Shown one piece after another: positions 17,491 through 24,944 of a stretch of DNA of 64,000 bases. Position numbers and translations under genes: made by a program. The stretch lies in assembly GCF_026340675.1 (NCBI RefSeq), contig NZ_JAPEOX010000001.1, positions 4,836,001-4,900,000 of the forward strand, read 5' to 3'. Each line of letters opens with the position of its first letter. Within the stretch, counting starts at the first letter, position 1. Origin of the DNA: Streptomyces sp. NBC_01264 (GTDB taxonomy: Bacteria; Actinomycetota; Actinomycetes; Streptomycetales; Streptomycetaceae). The notes under the pieces were generated by a model that saw only the letters and a list, made by a program, of their open reading frames with translations, did not search any database and had not been told where the DNA came from.

Positions 17491-17505
17491 CTGACTGTCC
17501 GTCAG
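17491..17505. promoter_or_regulatory. Candidate TetR-type operator upstream of the acyl-CoA operon
   Basis: The 15-mer CTGACTGTCCGTCAG has perfect 5-bp inverted arms (CTGAC/GTCAG), a form typical of TetR-family operators controlling acyl-CoA genes. It lies 37 bases before the operon start. No regulator gene is adjacent, so the protein is unknown. Confidence 0.45.
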
Positions 17506-17557
17506 ATTCCAGGTGGATGTCAAGGCCGGGGCACGGTGACGGAGCACCGGGAACGCC

Positions 17558-17611
17558 CGAGGGCGCCCGCACTACCGGACCCCAGCCGGTCCGGTCGCGC
17601 AGGCGCCCTGG
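17558..17611 (-). terminator. Nested hairpin after the small secreted-protein gene
   Basis: Outer arms around GAGGGCGCC/GGCGCCCT enclose an inner hairpin CCGGACC...GGTCCGG. It starts 26 bases past the stop codon of the secreted-protein gene at 17637 and should end its transcript before the operon promoter. Confidence 0.6.
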
Positions 17612-17636
17612 GCAGTCGTCGCCGTTCAGGCCGCGG

Positions 17637-17948
17637 CTACCACCAGGGGTAGAAGTTCACCGCGACGTTGGAGTTGTGCTGTTCGATGGCGGTGAAGGCC
17701 GAGCCGTTGACCTGCGCGGTGTTGTTCTGGTTGGAAGCGCCGGATCCGGTGGCCACCTGCTGTGAGGTGGAGGAGTTGCCGTGGTTGTTGCCACCCACGC
17801 CGCTGCCGATGATGCTGGCGACGCTCGCATTCGATCCGTCGTTCGCGAAGGAGCCGTTGTCTGCCGATGCCACCCCGCCGAAGAGGGCGACGGCGAGGGG
17901 GAGAGCGGCGACGGCGGCGATGACGCGGGCGGTACGGATGCTTGCCAT
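17637..17948 (-). CDS. Small secreted Asn/Gln/Ser-rich protein
   Basis: A 103-residue precursor: a clean Sec signal (MASIRTARVIAAVAALPLAV then VASA cleavage near residue 29) and a mature chain of about 74 residues. The mature part is rich in Asn, Gln, Ser, Gly and Val with no cysteine (GSGVGGNNHGNSSTSQQV, ASNQNNTAQVNGSAF, QHNSNVAVNFYPWW). This composition and the alternating polar/hydrophobic strands recall amyloid-forming surface proteins such as rodlins, chaplins or curlin repeats. I do not recognise it as one of those. Ribosome site GGAGGATT precedes ATG 17948. Monocistronic. Confidence 0.75.
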   Translation of the reverse strand: MASIRTARVIAAVAALPLAVALFGGVASADNGSFANDGSNASVASIIGSGVGGNNHGNSSTSQQVATGSGASNQNNTAQVNGSAFTAIEQHNSNVAVNFYPWW

Positions 17949-18709
17949 GTCTGAATCCTCCAGAAAACCGAAGTGGGGTTTACTCCAAGGCAGTTGGCCG
18001 ACCGCCTCGGTCGTTCCGTGTGGTGACGACGTCGCGAGACCAGAGTTGCCCACCGAATCCCCGGCGAACCACCCCGGAGTCCTCGATTCCCCCGCAAGCA
18101 TGACCAACATCGGATAAACCCCATTCGCGCCCCCGACGCCCCAGGTCAGCGCGTCGAGACCCGCTGAAACCCCTGCCGGGCAAGGGGCGAACCGTTCCGC
18201 CAAAGCGGCCGGCCCCGGACATGCCGAAAAGGGCCGCGCCGTCCGGGAACCCCACCGTCTCCCGGGCCTGCGGCCCTGCGCTGCCACGCTTCACGCCCCC
18301 TGCACGCCCCCGGCGCTCGCCGGGGCCTTCCCACTGTGCCCCGCTCCGGGGCACCCTCATGGCGCGATCCGCGGTCGCGGCCTACTCACCGACCGACCGG
18401 GCTCCAGCGCCTGCGCTGTGCTGTGCTGTGTTGCTGCTCTCGCGTTCTGCTGCCTTGCTCCTGCGTGCTCTGCGGTGCTGCTGGTACTGGGTCCTCGTGG
18501 TACTGGGGCCTGCTGGCACTGCTGGGCCTACTGGGTACCGGGCGCCGCGCACTGGGCCCTACACCTTGCACCTGCGCGCACTGCGTCCTGCGGTCAGCGG
18601 ATCCCGCGTCTTTCGTCCTGCGTCCTGCGTCCTGCGTCCTGCGTCAGCGGATCCCCGGTTGAAGGGGGCCGACATCCGCGCGGTACGAGTACTCCATACC
18701 GTGCATGCG
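17949..18709. other. 760-bp interval without a convincing gene
   Basis: It holds the upstream region of the small secreted protein, then a low-complexity GC/CT-rich tract (about 18400-18650) with many ctg/ctgct words and a heptad tandem repeat. Long open frames here have Cys/Leu/Arg-rich biased translations and no codon bias consistent with Streptomyces genes. Confidence 0.6.
18614..18641. repeat. Heptad tandem repeat (CGTCCTG)x4
   Basis: Four perfect copies of CGTCCTG in tandem, followed by a degenerate fifth. The tract is flanked by two copies of TCAGCGGATCCC (about 18595 and 18644). It resembles a slippage-prone spacer. Confidence 0.8.
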
Positions 18710-19120
18710 CTACGCGGCGAGCGCCATCTCCCGGCGGGCGGCTCCGACGCGAACCGCTGCGGCGATGGTGGCGCTACGGACGCTGTCGTCCACTCCGGGC
18801 TCGGACCCGGTTCCGGAGCCGGCGGACAGAGCGGTGGTGGAGCGGCGGACGGACGGGGTCTTGCCGTGGGCCTCGGCGCGGATGCGCTGCTTGATGGTGG
18901 GCGGGAGCGAACCACCGCGCATCATCGCCCTCCAGGTCCGCCGGGCCATGAAGGCCGGCCGGTTCACCGCGGCGGCCGCGGGGGCGGCGGCGGGGGAGGA
19001 GGAGAGCGGGGTGGCGGCGGCCTGTGCGACCTTGGCGCCGAAGCCGAGGGAGGTGAGGAGGGCCACGAGGGCCGCGAGGACGGTGGTCCAGATCGACGTG
19101 ATGGTGCTGCGGTGAGCCAT
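18710..19120 (-). CDS. Small membrane-anchored protein (DUF6344-like)
   Basis: A 136-residue protein starting MAHRSTITSIWTTVLAAL with a single hydrophobic helix (residues 9-30), then an Ala/Pro linker and a basic helical stretch (RRTWRAMMRGGSLPPTIKQR) ending in a Ser/Arg/Ala-rich tail. The N-terminal motif matches a Streptomyces family I recall as DUF6344; function unknown. ATG 19120 is chosen over an upstream in-frame ATG (19168) because conservation seems to begin there. It is divergent from the FAD monooxygenase. Confidence 0.65.
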   Translation of the reverse strand: MAHRSTITSIWTTVLAALVALLTSLGFGAKVAQAAATPLSSSPAAAPAAAAVNRPAFMARRTWRAMMRGGSLPPTIKQRIRAEAHGKTPSVRRSTTALSAGSGTGSEPGVDDSVRSATIAAAVRVGAARREMALAA

Positions 19121-19425
19121 GACGGGTCCCTCATTTCGCGATGTTCCGACGGGCGGATCTGAATACATTCGTCATGATGCGGGCGCAACCGGAGCGCCCC
19201 CACGCCCCGCGCCGTTCTTCCGACAAACACCACCCAAAGGGGCTAATCGCATAATTCCGCCCCCTCTGGACCCGTGCGGACCTGCGCGTATGGCGCGGCC
19301 GGATTCTCGCCCGCCGTTCGCCATCTCCCCTTTCCTGGACGGATGTTGACACCCGCCAACCTGCCCAGCATGCTCCACCCACAGCACGGCGGATCTTCTT
19401 CTCATGGTCGGGGGACCAGGTTTCC
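19121..19425. promoter_or_regulatory. Divergent promoter region, 305 bp
   Basis: Separates the leftward membrane-protein gene and the rightward FAD monooxygenase. It is locally AT-richer (19130-19260). I see no clear palindrome or named operator in it. Confidence 0.4.
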
Positions 19426-20634
19426 ATGCAGAACCGAGACGTACTGATTTCCGGTGCGGGCATCGCGGGCACCGCCTTGGCCCACTGGCTGCGCCACCAC
19501 GGTTTCCGGCCGACCGTGGTCGAGCGCGCCCCCGCCCTCCGGGAGGGCGGCTACAAGATCGACATCCGGGGTGCCGCGCTCGACGTGGTCTCCCGTGCCG
19601 GGGTCCTCGACACGGTTCGCGCCCAGCGCACCGACGTCCGGGGCGGCTCCATCGTCAACGCGGCGGGCAAGCGGGTGGCGACGCTGGACGGCGACACCTT
19701 CGGCGGCCGCACGGGCCACGACGCGGAGATCCTGCGCGGTGACCTCAACCGGATCCTCTACGACCTCACCGTCGGTGGAGCCGACGGCGTCGAGTACCTC
19801 TTCGGTGACTCCATCACCTCCGCCACGGAGACCGCGGACGGCATCGAGGTGTCGTTCGACAGCGGTACGAGCCGCGTGTTCGACCTGGTCGTCGGCGCCG
19901 ACGGGCTGCATTCCCACACCCGGGCCCTGGTCTTCGGCCCGGAGGAGCGCTTCATCCGGGACCTCGGCCACTACGTCTCGATCTACAGCGTCCCCAACCA
20001 CCTCGATCTCGATCGCTGGGAGCTGACCTACGTCTCCCCCCTGCACACCGCCCTGACGTACAGCACGGCCAAGGACACCGGCGCGAAGGCGATGTTCCTC
20101 TTCGCCTCGGAGCCACTGGAGTACGACCGCCAGGACGTCGCCCAGCAGAAGAAGCTGCTGGCGGAGGCGTACGCGGGCGAGTCCTGGGAGGTGCCGCGGC
20201 TCCTCGCGGCACTGGACGGGGCTCCGGACTTCTACTTCGACTCCCTCAGCCAGGCCCACCTGGACCACTGGTCGAAGGGCCGCACCGCCCTGGTCGGCGA
20301 CTCCGCGTACTGTGCCTCGCCGGCCTCGGGACAGGGCACGAGCCTGGCCCTGGTCGGTGCCTACGTCCTGGCGGGCGAGCTCGCCGCGGCCGGCGGCGAC
20401 CACACGACCGGCTTCGCCGCGTACGAACGCGAGATGCGCCGCTTCGCCGAGGAGAACCAGAAGCTCGGCCCCTCGAACATCAAGCACATGGTCATGCGGA
20501 CCAAGCGCCAGATCTCGGTCCAGCTGACCGTCCTCTCCCTCCTGGGCCGCCTGCCGGGCAAGGAACGGATGATGAACAAGGTCATGCAGCCCATCCAGAA
20601 GGCCGCGAACTCCATCACCCTCAAGGACTACTGA
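19426..20634 (+). CDS. FAD-dependent aromatic/tetracycline-type monooxygenase
   Basis: A 402-residue flavoprotein hydroxylase of the PHBH/TetX group. The N-terminal dinucleotide fold GAGIAGTALAHWLRHHG is followed by VVERAP, the mid-protein GADGLHSHTR motif (about residue 160), and the second FAD motif VGDSAYCASPASGQGTSLA (about 285-305). Such enzymes use NAD(P)H and O2 to hydroxylate aromatic rings or inactivate polyketides; TetX-like antibiotic modification is possible but unproven. The C-terminus ends in a basic helix. No regulator is adjacent. ATG 19426. Confidence 0.85.
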   Translation: MQNRDVLISGAGIAGTALAHWLRHHGFRPTVVERAPALREGGYKIDIRGAALDVVSRAGVLDTVRAQRTDVRGGSIVNAAGKRVATLDGDTFGGRTGHDAEILRGDLNRILYDLTVGGADGVEYLFGDSITSATETADGIEVSFDSGTSRVFDLVVGADGLHSHTRALVFGPEERFIRDLGHYVSIYSVPNHLDLDRWELTYVSPLHTALTYSTAKDTGAKAMFLFASEPLEYDRQDVAQQKKLLAEAYAGESWEVPRLLAALDGAPDFYFDSLSQAHLDHWSKGRTALVGDSAYCASPASGQGTSLALVGAYVLAGELAAAGGDHTTGFAAYEREMRRFAEENQKLGPSNIKHMVMRTKRQISVQLTVLSLLGRLPGKERMMNKVMQPIQKAANSITLKDY

Positions 20635-20698
20635 CCCCGGCCGGCGGTGGGCCCGCCACGACTACATTTGTGATCCACATCGATAGGGGGAGTTCGGG

Positions 20699-21469
20699 AT
20701 GCTCAGTGCCGTCGTCACAGCGGGCGGTGACCGGATGCGCTGGGTGGAATTGCCCGGGGGCGGGCCGGCGCGGGTCTACCTGCACGGGCTGGGGTCCACC
20801 TCGCCCGCATACTTCGCGGCGACCGCCGTGCATCCGCTGCTCGCCGGGCGGCGGTCCCTGCTGATCGACTTGCTGGGGCACGGGCACAGCGACCGGCCCG
20901 AGGACTTCTCGTACACGCTGGAGGCGCATGCCGACGCTCTCGCCGCCGTGCTGGAGCAGGCCGCCGCCGGCGGCGCCGAGCTGATCGCGCACAGCATGGG
21001 CGGCGCCGTCGCCATCGTGCTGGCCGACCGGCACCCGCACCTCGTCTCCCGGTTGGTGCTGATCGACGCCAACCTGGACCCGACCCCGCCCGATCCCGCG
21101 GCCGTGGGCAGCAGCGGGCTCGCCACCTACACCGAGCAGGAGTTCCTGGCCGGCGGCTGGGCCGAGGTGCGCGATCGGGTCGGCGCGCACTGGTGGTCCA
21201 CGATGCGGCTGGCGGGCCGCGTCGCCCTGCACCGCAGCGCCGTCCACCTGGCGGCGGGCACGACACCGACGATGCGCGAGCAGCTGCTGCGGCTGAAGAT
21301 CCCGCGCAGTTACCTGTTCCCGGCCGAGGACGGCAGCCTCCCCGGGACCGAGGCCCTGGAGGCGGCCGGAGTGGCCGTCGTCCCCGTCCCCGACTGCGGG
21401 CACAACATCATGCTCGACAACCCCGAGGGCTTCGCCCGGGCCGCCGCGAACGCCCTGGCCGGGGACTGA
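20699..21469 (+). CDS. Alpha/beta hydrolase
   Basis: A 256-residue hydrolase. The oxyanion HGLGSTS sits near residue 25, a LIDLLGHGHSDRP loop near 60, the nucleophile elbow AHSMGGAVA near 100 and the catalytic His in PDCGHNIMLDNPEGF near 240. No signal peptide, so it is cytosolic. The substrate is not indicated. It is followed after about 35 bases by a strong hairpin and then the left att repeat of the AICE. Confidence 0.85.
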   Translation: MLSAVVTAGGDRMRWVELPGGGPARVYLHGLGSTSPAYFAATAVHPLLAGRRSLLIDLLGHGHSDRPEDFSYTLEAHADALAAVLEQAAAGGAELIAHSMGGAVAIVLADRHPHLVSRLVLIDANLDPTPPDPAAVGSSGLATYTEQEFLAGGWAEVRDRVGAHWWSTMRLAGRVALHRSAVHLAAGTTPTMREQLLRLKIPRSYLFPAEDGSLPGTEALEAAGVAVVPVPDCGHNIMLDNPEGFARAAANALAGD

Positions 21470-21505
21470 GAACGCGGGCAGTGGCCAGGACGGCAGGGCA
21501 AGCGG

Positions 21506-21540
21506 AGAGGGCGGGCACCCGAATCGGGTGCCCGCCCTCT
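21506..21540. terminator. Strong hairpin; end of hydrolase and probable original tRNA-Ser(TGA) terminator
   Basis: Perfect 16-bp arms (AGAGGGCGGGCACCCG and complement) with loop aat. It lies 22 bases left of the left att repeat, the same relative position as the displaced tRNA-Arg terminator at 2361-2400. On the plus strand it also ends the hydrolase transcript. Confidence 0.8.
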
Positions 21541-21562
21541 GACCTGCTACTTCTCTGAACTG

Positions 21563-21619
21563 GCGGTGGGTGTGGGATTTGAACCCACGGTGACTCGCGC
21601 CACGACGGTTTTCAAGACC
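21563..21619. repeat. attL of AICE (57-bp direct repeat)
   Basis: 57 bases identical to 33513-33569, which is the 3' two-thirds of tRNA-Ser(TGA) including the anticodon loop. The match ends at 21620 (a versus g). Confidence 0.95.
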
Positions 21620-21691
21620 AACCGCTTGCGAGGCCCAAGAGGCCATCTGAGCTGGGAACTCACCCTGCTCTACCGCCCGGCGGCAAGCCGC

Positions 21692-21709
21692 TTGGCCGCA
21701 GGTTGGCCA
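21692..21709. promoter_or_regulatory. Candidate integrase arm-binding site (left)
   Basis: TTGGCCGCAGGTTGGCCA contains two TTGGCC hexamers 11 bp apart, about one helical turn. Sixteen bases (TGGCCGCAGGTTGGCC) recur exactly at 33381-33396 beside the other att repeat. Inference: arm-type Int or Xis sites. Confidence 0.6.
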
Positions 21710-21716
21710 CACGTCG

Positions 21717-22529
21717 TCAGATTCCGCCCTCTGGCACCCGTCCCACCGCGAGGAGGTGCGAACTTGCGGCGAGCAGTTCGGGGTATGACTCAGCCATCCG
21801 CGCTGCGGTTAGGGCAGAGGCAAGCAGGTCCTCCGAGGGCACAGTGCCAGACTGCTCAACCGCCTTGAGGAGCGACCAGGCGGGGCCCTCCACTCCGAAC
21901 ACCTCCACATCGGTGAGCCCGGCATCCCTCATCTCCGCCACAAGCTCTTCTGCCCGGTGGAAGTAGGCCAGAGTGAAGCCCTTCCCGTCATGGACGGCAG
22001 TGCTGAGGATCTTCGAAACCGCTGTCTGCAACCGCTCCGTGTGCAGGTGCGCGTACGTCACGTGCTCGAACAACGACGAGTAGCGATTGATCGCCGCAGC
22101 AGCCACTAGCCCCCCGGGCCTCGCGACCCGCCTGGCTTCGGACAGCGCCGCCTGCCTGTCCCGCAGTTCCGGCAGGTGGTACAGCGGGCCCAGCACCTGA
22201 ACGACGTCAAAGGAGCTGTCCAGGGCTGCCAGCTTTCGCGCATCGCCCAACTCCGAGGGGCAGACCTTCGCGGCTTGCTCCACGTGGCGGATCACAGGGT
22301 CGACAAGCTCAACCTCGTAGCCGTCCTCTACCAACCATCGGGCGTGGACGCCGGTCCCTCCGCCCACGTCCAGGACTCGGGCCGGCGCGGATGGCAGGTA
22401 GCGCCGGAGGATCTCTTGAGTCCGGAGCAGTTCGAGGCGTCCGTCCGCCGACATGGTCAGCCGGTCGTTTTCGTCGATGACCTGCGAGTAGAAGTGCTCG
22501 ATCTGAGGGGCCAGCTCTGGTTTCGACAT
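21717..22529 (-). CDS. Class I SAM-dependent methyltransferase (AICE cargo)
   Basis: A 270-residue methyltransferase. SAM motif I is VLDVGGGTGVHARWL (about residues 50-65), followed by VELVDP (acidic end of strand 2), FDVVQVLGPLYHL (motif IV) and ARPGGLVAAAAINRY. The N-terminal helix HFYSQVIDENDRL is typical of UbiE-like small-molecule methyltransferases rather than DNA methylases; the target is unknown. It faces away from the other element genes and shares a 57-bp promoter gap with the GntR gene. There is no counterpart in the minimal AICE gene set, so I regard it as cargo. Confidence 0.85.
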   Translation of the reverse strand: MSKPELAPQIEHFYSQVIDENDRLTMSADGRLELLRTQEILRRYLPSAPARVLDVGGGTGVHARWLVEDGYEVELVDPVIRHVEQAAKVCPSELGDARKLAALDSSFDVVQVLGPLYHLPELRDRQAALSEARRVARPGGLVAAAAINRYSSLFEHVTYAHLHTERLQTAVSKILSTAVHDGKGFTLAYFHRAEELVAEMRDAGLTDVEVFGVEGPAWSLLKAVEQSGTVPSEDLLASALTAARMAESYPELLAASSHLLAVGRVPEGGI

Positions 22530-22550
22530 ACCGGCAGTATCCTGTGTACC

Positions 22551-22566
22551 GGTGGACCAGTCCACC
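22551..22566. promoter_or_regulatory. Palindromic operator between methyltransferase and GntR genes
   Basis: GGTGGAC-CA-GTCCACC has perfect 7-bp arms and lies between the two divergent starts. It shares the GGTCCACC/GGACC words with 23318-23343 and 23416-23441, suggesting one repressor. Confidence 0.65.
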
Positions 22567-22586
22567 ACACCACCGATTGGGGAATC

Positions 22587-23303
22587 ATGGCGCTGCTGAA
22601 ATACGAGGAAATCGCCGAGTCCCTGCGGTCCCGGATCGCAGCAGGAGAGTTCACTCCTGGCGACACCGTGCCGTCCGGGCGCGACCTGGCTGAACAGTGG
22701 TCCGTCTCGCGTGCCACCGCGATCAAGGCCATGGACGTCCTGCGAAACGACGGCGTGGTCGAGGCCCGACAGGGAACGGGTTTCATCGTGACCGAGACGC
22801 CTGTAGCCCGGCCGGCTGGTAGCCGCCAGGCAGGTTCGGCGCGCGTGTCCGGCGGCCTGCCGTTCCTTCGTGTAGGCGCCCCGGACTGGTCCGTGCCGCC
22901 CAACCACATCGCCGAGGCGCTCCGAATGGAGTCGACGGCCGAAGTCCTTCGCCGGGTTCGCGTGCTGCAACTGCCGGACGGCAGCCCGCACAGCTACGTC
23001 GTGGCGTGGTTCCCCCCGGAGGTGGCGGAAGCGTCTCCCCGCCTGACCCAAACGGCCCCCATCGCCGAAGGAACAACGCGCTACGTGCGACGCCAGACCG
23101 GCCGCTTCCCGGTGGAAGGGACGGATACGACAACGGTGCGCCTGGCATCTGAGAACGAATCAGAGCACCTCGCACTGACCGAGCCGACGGCGGTCGCTGT
23201 TCTCCTCCACACGGCGTACGACCAAGAAGGCCGACCGCTGGTCTGCGAGGAAGGCATCACTCCCGGGTTTCTCTACGAGCGGGTGGATAGCTACTCGATG
23301 TAA
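22587..23303 (+). CDS. GntR-family transcriptional regulator (KorSA-like)
   Basis: A 238-residue GntR/HutC-type repressor. The N-terminal winged helix (residues 4-70) reads YEEIAESLRSRIAAGEFTPG, then PSGRDLAEQWSVSRATAIKAM and VEARQGTGFIV. The C-terminal UTRA-like domain (about 100-230) contains RVRVLQLPDGSPHSYVVAWF and ESEHLALTEP. In pSAM2-type elements the equivalent KorSA represses transfer and replication functions. ATG 22587 follows a GGGGAATC ribosome-like site. Three related palindromes around the gene support autoregulation and control of the methyltransferase and transfer operon. Confidence 0.88.
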   Translation: MALLKYEEIAESLRSRIAAGEFTPGDTVPSGRDLAEQWSVSRATAIKAMDVLRNDGVVEARQGTGFIVTETPVARPAGSRQAGSARVSGGLPFLRVGAPDWSVPPNHIAEALRMESTAEVLRRVRVLQLPDGSPHSYVVAWFPPEVAEASPRLTQTAPIAEGTTRYVRRQTGRFPVEGTDTTTVRLASENESEHLALTEPTAVAVLLHTAYDQEGRPLVCEEGITPGFLYERVDSYSM

Positions 23304-23317
23304 GAGGCTCTTCTAGT

Positions 23318-23343
23318 GGCTGGACCGGTCCGCCGGTCCAGCC
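23318..23343. promoter_or_regulatory. Palindrome after GntR gene: terminator and possible operator
   Basis: Arms GGCTGGACC and GGTCCAGCC surround ggtccgcc, then TTTTTTA follows, so it is a factor-independent terminator for the regulator gene. Its core GGACCGGTCC-CCGGTCC is nearly identical to the palindrome at 23416-23441, so it may also bind the repressor. Confidence 0.7.
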
Positions 23344-23415
23344 TTTTTTATTTCTTCTCAGCCTGCTGATCAGCCAAGACCTCCTACGGCGAACGGCTTT
23401 GACGCCGAGTCACTT

Positions 23416-23441
23416 GACTGGACCGGTCCACCGGTCCAGTC
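23416..23441. promoter_or_regulatory. Operator-like palindrome upstream of the transfer operon
   Basis: Arms GACTGGACC and GGTCCAGTC around ggtccacc; the same internal core as 23318-23343 but without a T run. Position before the long leader and the DUF6284-SpdB operon suggests the GntR operator for transfer genes. Confidence 0.65.
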
Positions 23442-23844
23442 TTGGTTCATGGCCGCAAGCCAGCCCGCCTCCTCGGAGCGGGTCGGCTGCGGCATGCCAA
23501 GAGGGCCCGGGACAGAGCGGGTCGAGGGCGCAGGAAATCTGGACCGAATACGCCCGGAGGGCTCCGTGAAACGGGCTCGAAGGAAGCGGCAGTTCCTTGA
23601 GAACTCAACAGAGTGCCGACCCAGCCACCTGCTCACGGGTGGTCGATGGGTCTGAACGAAGCAACGTCCTCGCGGGCCGTCGGCCCGCGAGGAGCACCAG
23701 TGCTCACGGTCCCTGGCATCCCCGGATGCCAGGGAGCCGTGGCCGCTCGTGTGTTTCGAGAGGCCCCCAAAACGAAGCGCAGCCCCCGACGCGGGAACGC
23801 CGGGGGCTACTGAGTCCCGTTCCTCCTCAGAAGGAGCAAGACCC
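23442..23844 (+). promoter_or_regulatory. Structured 5' leader of the AICE transfer operon with an rrn-leader-like motif
   Basis: About 400 bases with no supported gene. At 23592-23617 lies a CCTTGAGAACTCAACAG motif resembling the conserved actinobacterial rRNA-operon leader element. Three hairpins follow: 23667-23693 (12-bp arms TCCTCGCGGGCC), 23705-23742 (imperfect, CCCTGGCAT/ATGCCAGGG) and 23781-23808 (AGCCCCCG/CGGGGGCT). This layout suggests a transcribed, antiterminated leader. Confidence 0.5.
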
Positions 23845-24111
23845 ATGAAGTCCATCGCTGCACTTCAGAACCTCGTTACCCCGTGGTCGGACGGCTTGGA
23901 GCCGTCCGACGCGGAGCTGGACGCGATCGAGTTCGAGTTGCCGCTGATCCTGGCGGAGGTCGACCTGCTCGACGCGGAGATCACGGTCCTGGACCGGGCG
24001 CCGGCCGAGCTGGACGAGCGGCGGATCCGCAGGGCCCGCCGCAAGGTCCTCGCCGCCCGCCGCTCGCTGATCAACCGGTCGATCGCCTCCCTGCCGGGCG
24101 GCGTGGCATGA
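23845..24111 (+). CDS. DUF6284-like small protein
   Basis: An 88-residue acidic, helical protein (WSDGLEPSDAELDAIEFELP, LLDAEITVLDRAPAELDERR), ending in an Arg-rich helix RRARRKVLAARRSLINRSIA. The pattern matches small proteins annotated DUF6284 next to SpdB genes in Streptomyces AICEs. Function unknown. GAAGGAG precedes ATG 23845. Its stop overlaps the next ATG (ATGA), so the operon is translationally coupled. Confidence 0.75.
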   Translation: MKSIAALQNLVTPWSDGLEPSDAELDAIEFELPLILAEVDLLDAEITVLDRAPAELDERRIRRARRKVLAARRSLINRSIASLPGGVA

Positions 24112-24944
24112 ACCGCAAGGCCAAGACCGCGCTCGTCCTCGCGCTCGTCGTCGTGGTCGCCATGGCCTTCCGAGTCTCCTGGAACGCCCTGCGTGACGTC
24201 GCCAGGGCGATCGGCGCGGACGGTACGGCGGCGACGCTCTACCCGTTCGTCGTCGACGGCCTGATGGCCCTCGCGCTCGTCGCCGCCCTCGTCCTGACCG
24301 ACGATGCCCGACGATTCGCGCTCCGGGTCCTGGCCGCGTACACGCTCGCCTCCCTGGTCCTGAACTACGTCCACGGCCTGCTGCCCGAACTGCATGCCGA
24401 GTCGATCGACTGGACCCGACTGGCTGACTGGGATCCGGCGAACTGGTTGCTCGTGCTGCTGGCGACGTCGCTTCCGGTCGGGTCGATCTACTTCGGCTCT
24501 GACCTCGTCGCCAAGGTCCTCCACCACAAGCCCCCGATCGAACCGACCACCCAAGAAACGTTCCAGATCACCGTAAATCGGTCTACACCTGACCAGGGTG
24601 AACCCACGGTCGAGCTGCCGGAGTCGGAGCGGGAGGTGGAATCTTCCACCCCGGTCGCGGTCGAGTCGATCGAGGAGCGTCCGGTGCTGGTTGCGGCGGC
24701 TGAGTCGCCGCGTCCTCGTCGGGCGACCGGTCGAGTTCCGGCGGCTGCCCGATCGACCCGACCGACCCGTACCGATGTCGAGTTGCTCGGTGAGGCGCGG
24801 AGCCTGACGGAGTCGTGGCCGATCGAGAAGCTGACCGGTGAAGGGATCCGCAAGGCCCTGCGCACCTCCCCGGCCAAGGCCCGGATCGTGCGGGAGGCCT
24901 TGAAGGCTGAGCGCGAGCGGGACGCGGCGGCGGTGGCCGGATGA
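24108..24944 (+). CDS. DUF2637 membrane protein (SpdB-like spread protein)
   Basis: A 278-residue protein. The first 125 residues contain four hydrophobic helices (TALVLALVVVVAMAF, FVVDGLMALALVAALVL, VLAAYTLASLVLNYV, WLLVLLATSLPVGSIYF), the DUF2637 core. The rest is a cytosolic, acidic linker and a C-terminal helix-turn-helix-like segment (ELLGEARSLTESWPIEKLTG, then GIRKALRTSPAKARIVRE). SpdB proteins help plasmid DNA move between hyphal compartments after transfer. The C-terminal domain could bind DNA, as in other SpdB2-type proteins. Confidence 0.85.
   Translation: MNRKAKTALVLALVVVVAMAFRVSWNALRDVARAIGADGTAATLYPFVVDGLMALALVAALVLTDDARRFALRVLAAYTLASLVLNYVHGLLPELHAESIDWTRLADWDPANWLLVLLATSLPVGSIYFGSDLVAKVLHHKPPIEPTTQETFQITVNRSTPDQGEPTVELPESEREVESSTPVAVESIEERPVLVAAAESPRPRRATGRVPAAARSTRPTRTDVELLGEARSLTESWPIEKLTGEGIRKALRTSPAKARIVREALKAERERDAAAVAG

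Noticed and set aside
18221..19162. Plus-strand frame of 313 codons across the low-complexity tract
   Set aside because: Cys/Leu/Arg-rich translation of repeats, no ribosome site, and it overlaps the better-supported minus-strand DUF6344-like gene.
21563..21650. A second tRNA-Ser gene at the left AICE boundary
   Set aside because: Only the 3' 57 bases match; the 5' acceptor strand and D arm are absent, so it is the att repeat, not a tRNA gene.
23449..23655. Short plus-strand frame in the AICE leader (68 codons)
   Set aside because: No ribosome site or conserved pattern; it overlaps the rrn-leader-like motif and sits in a structured leader.
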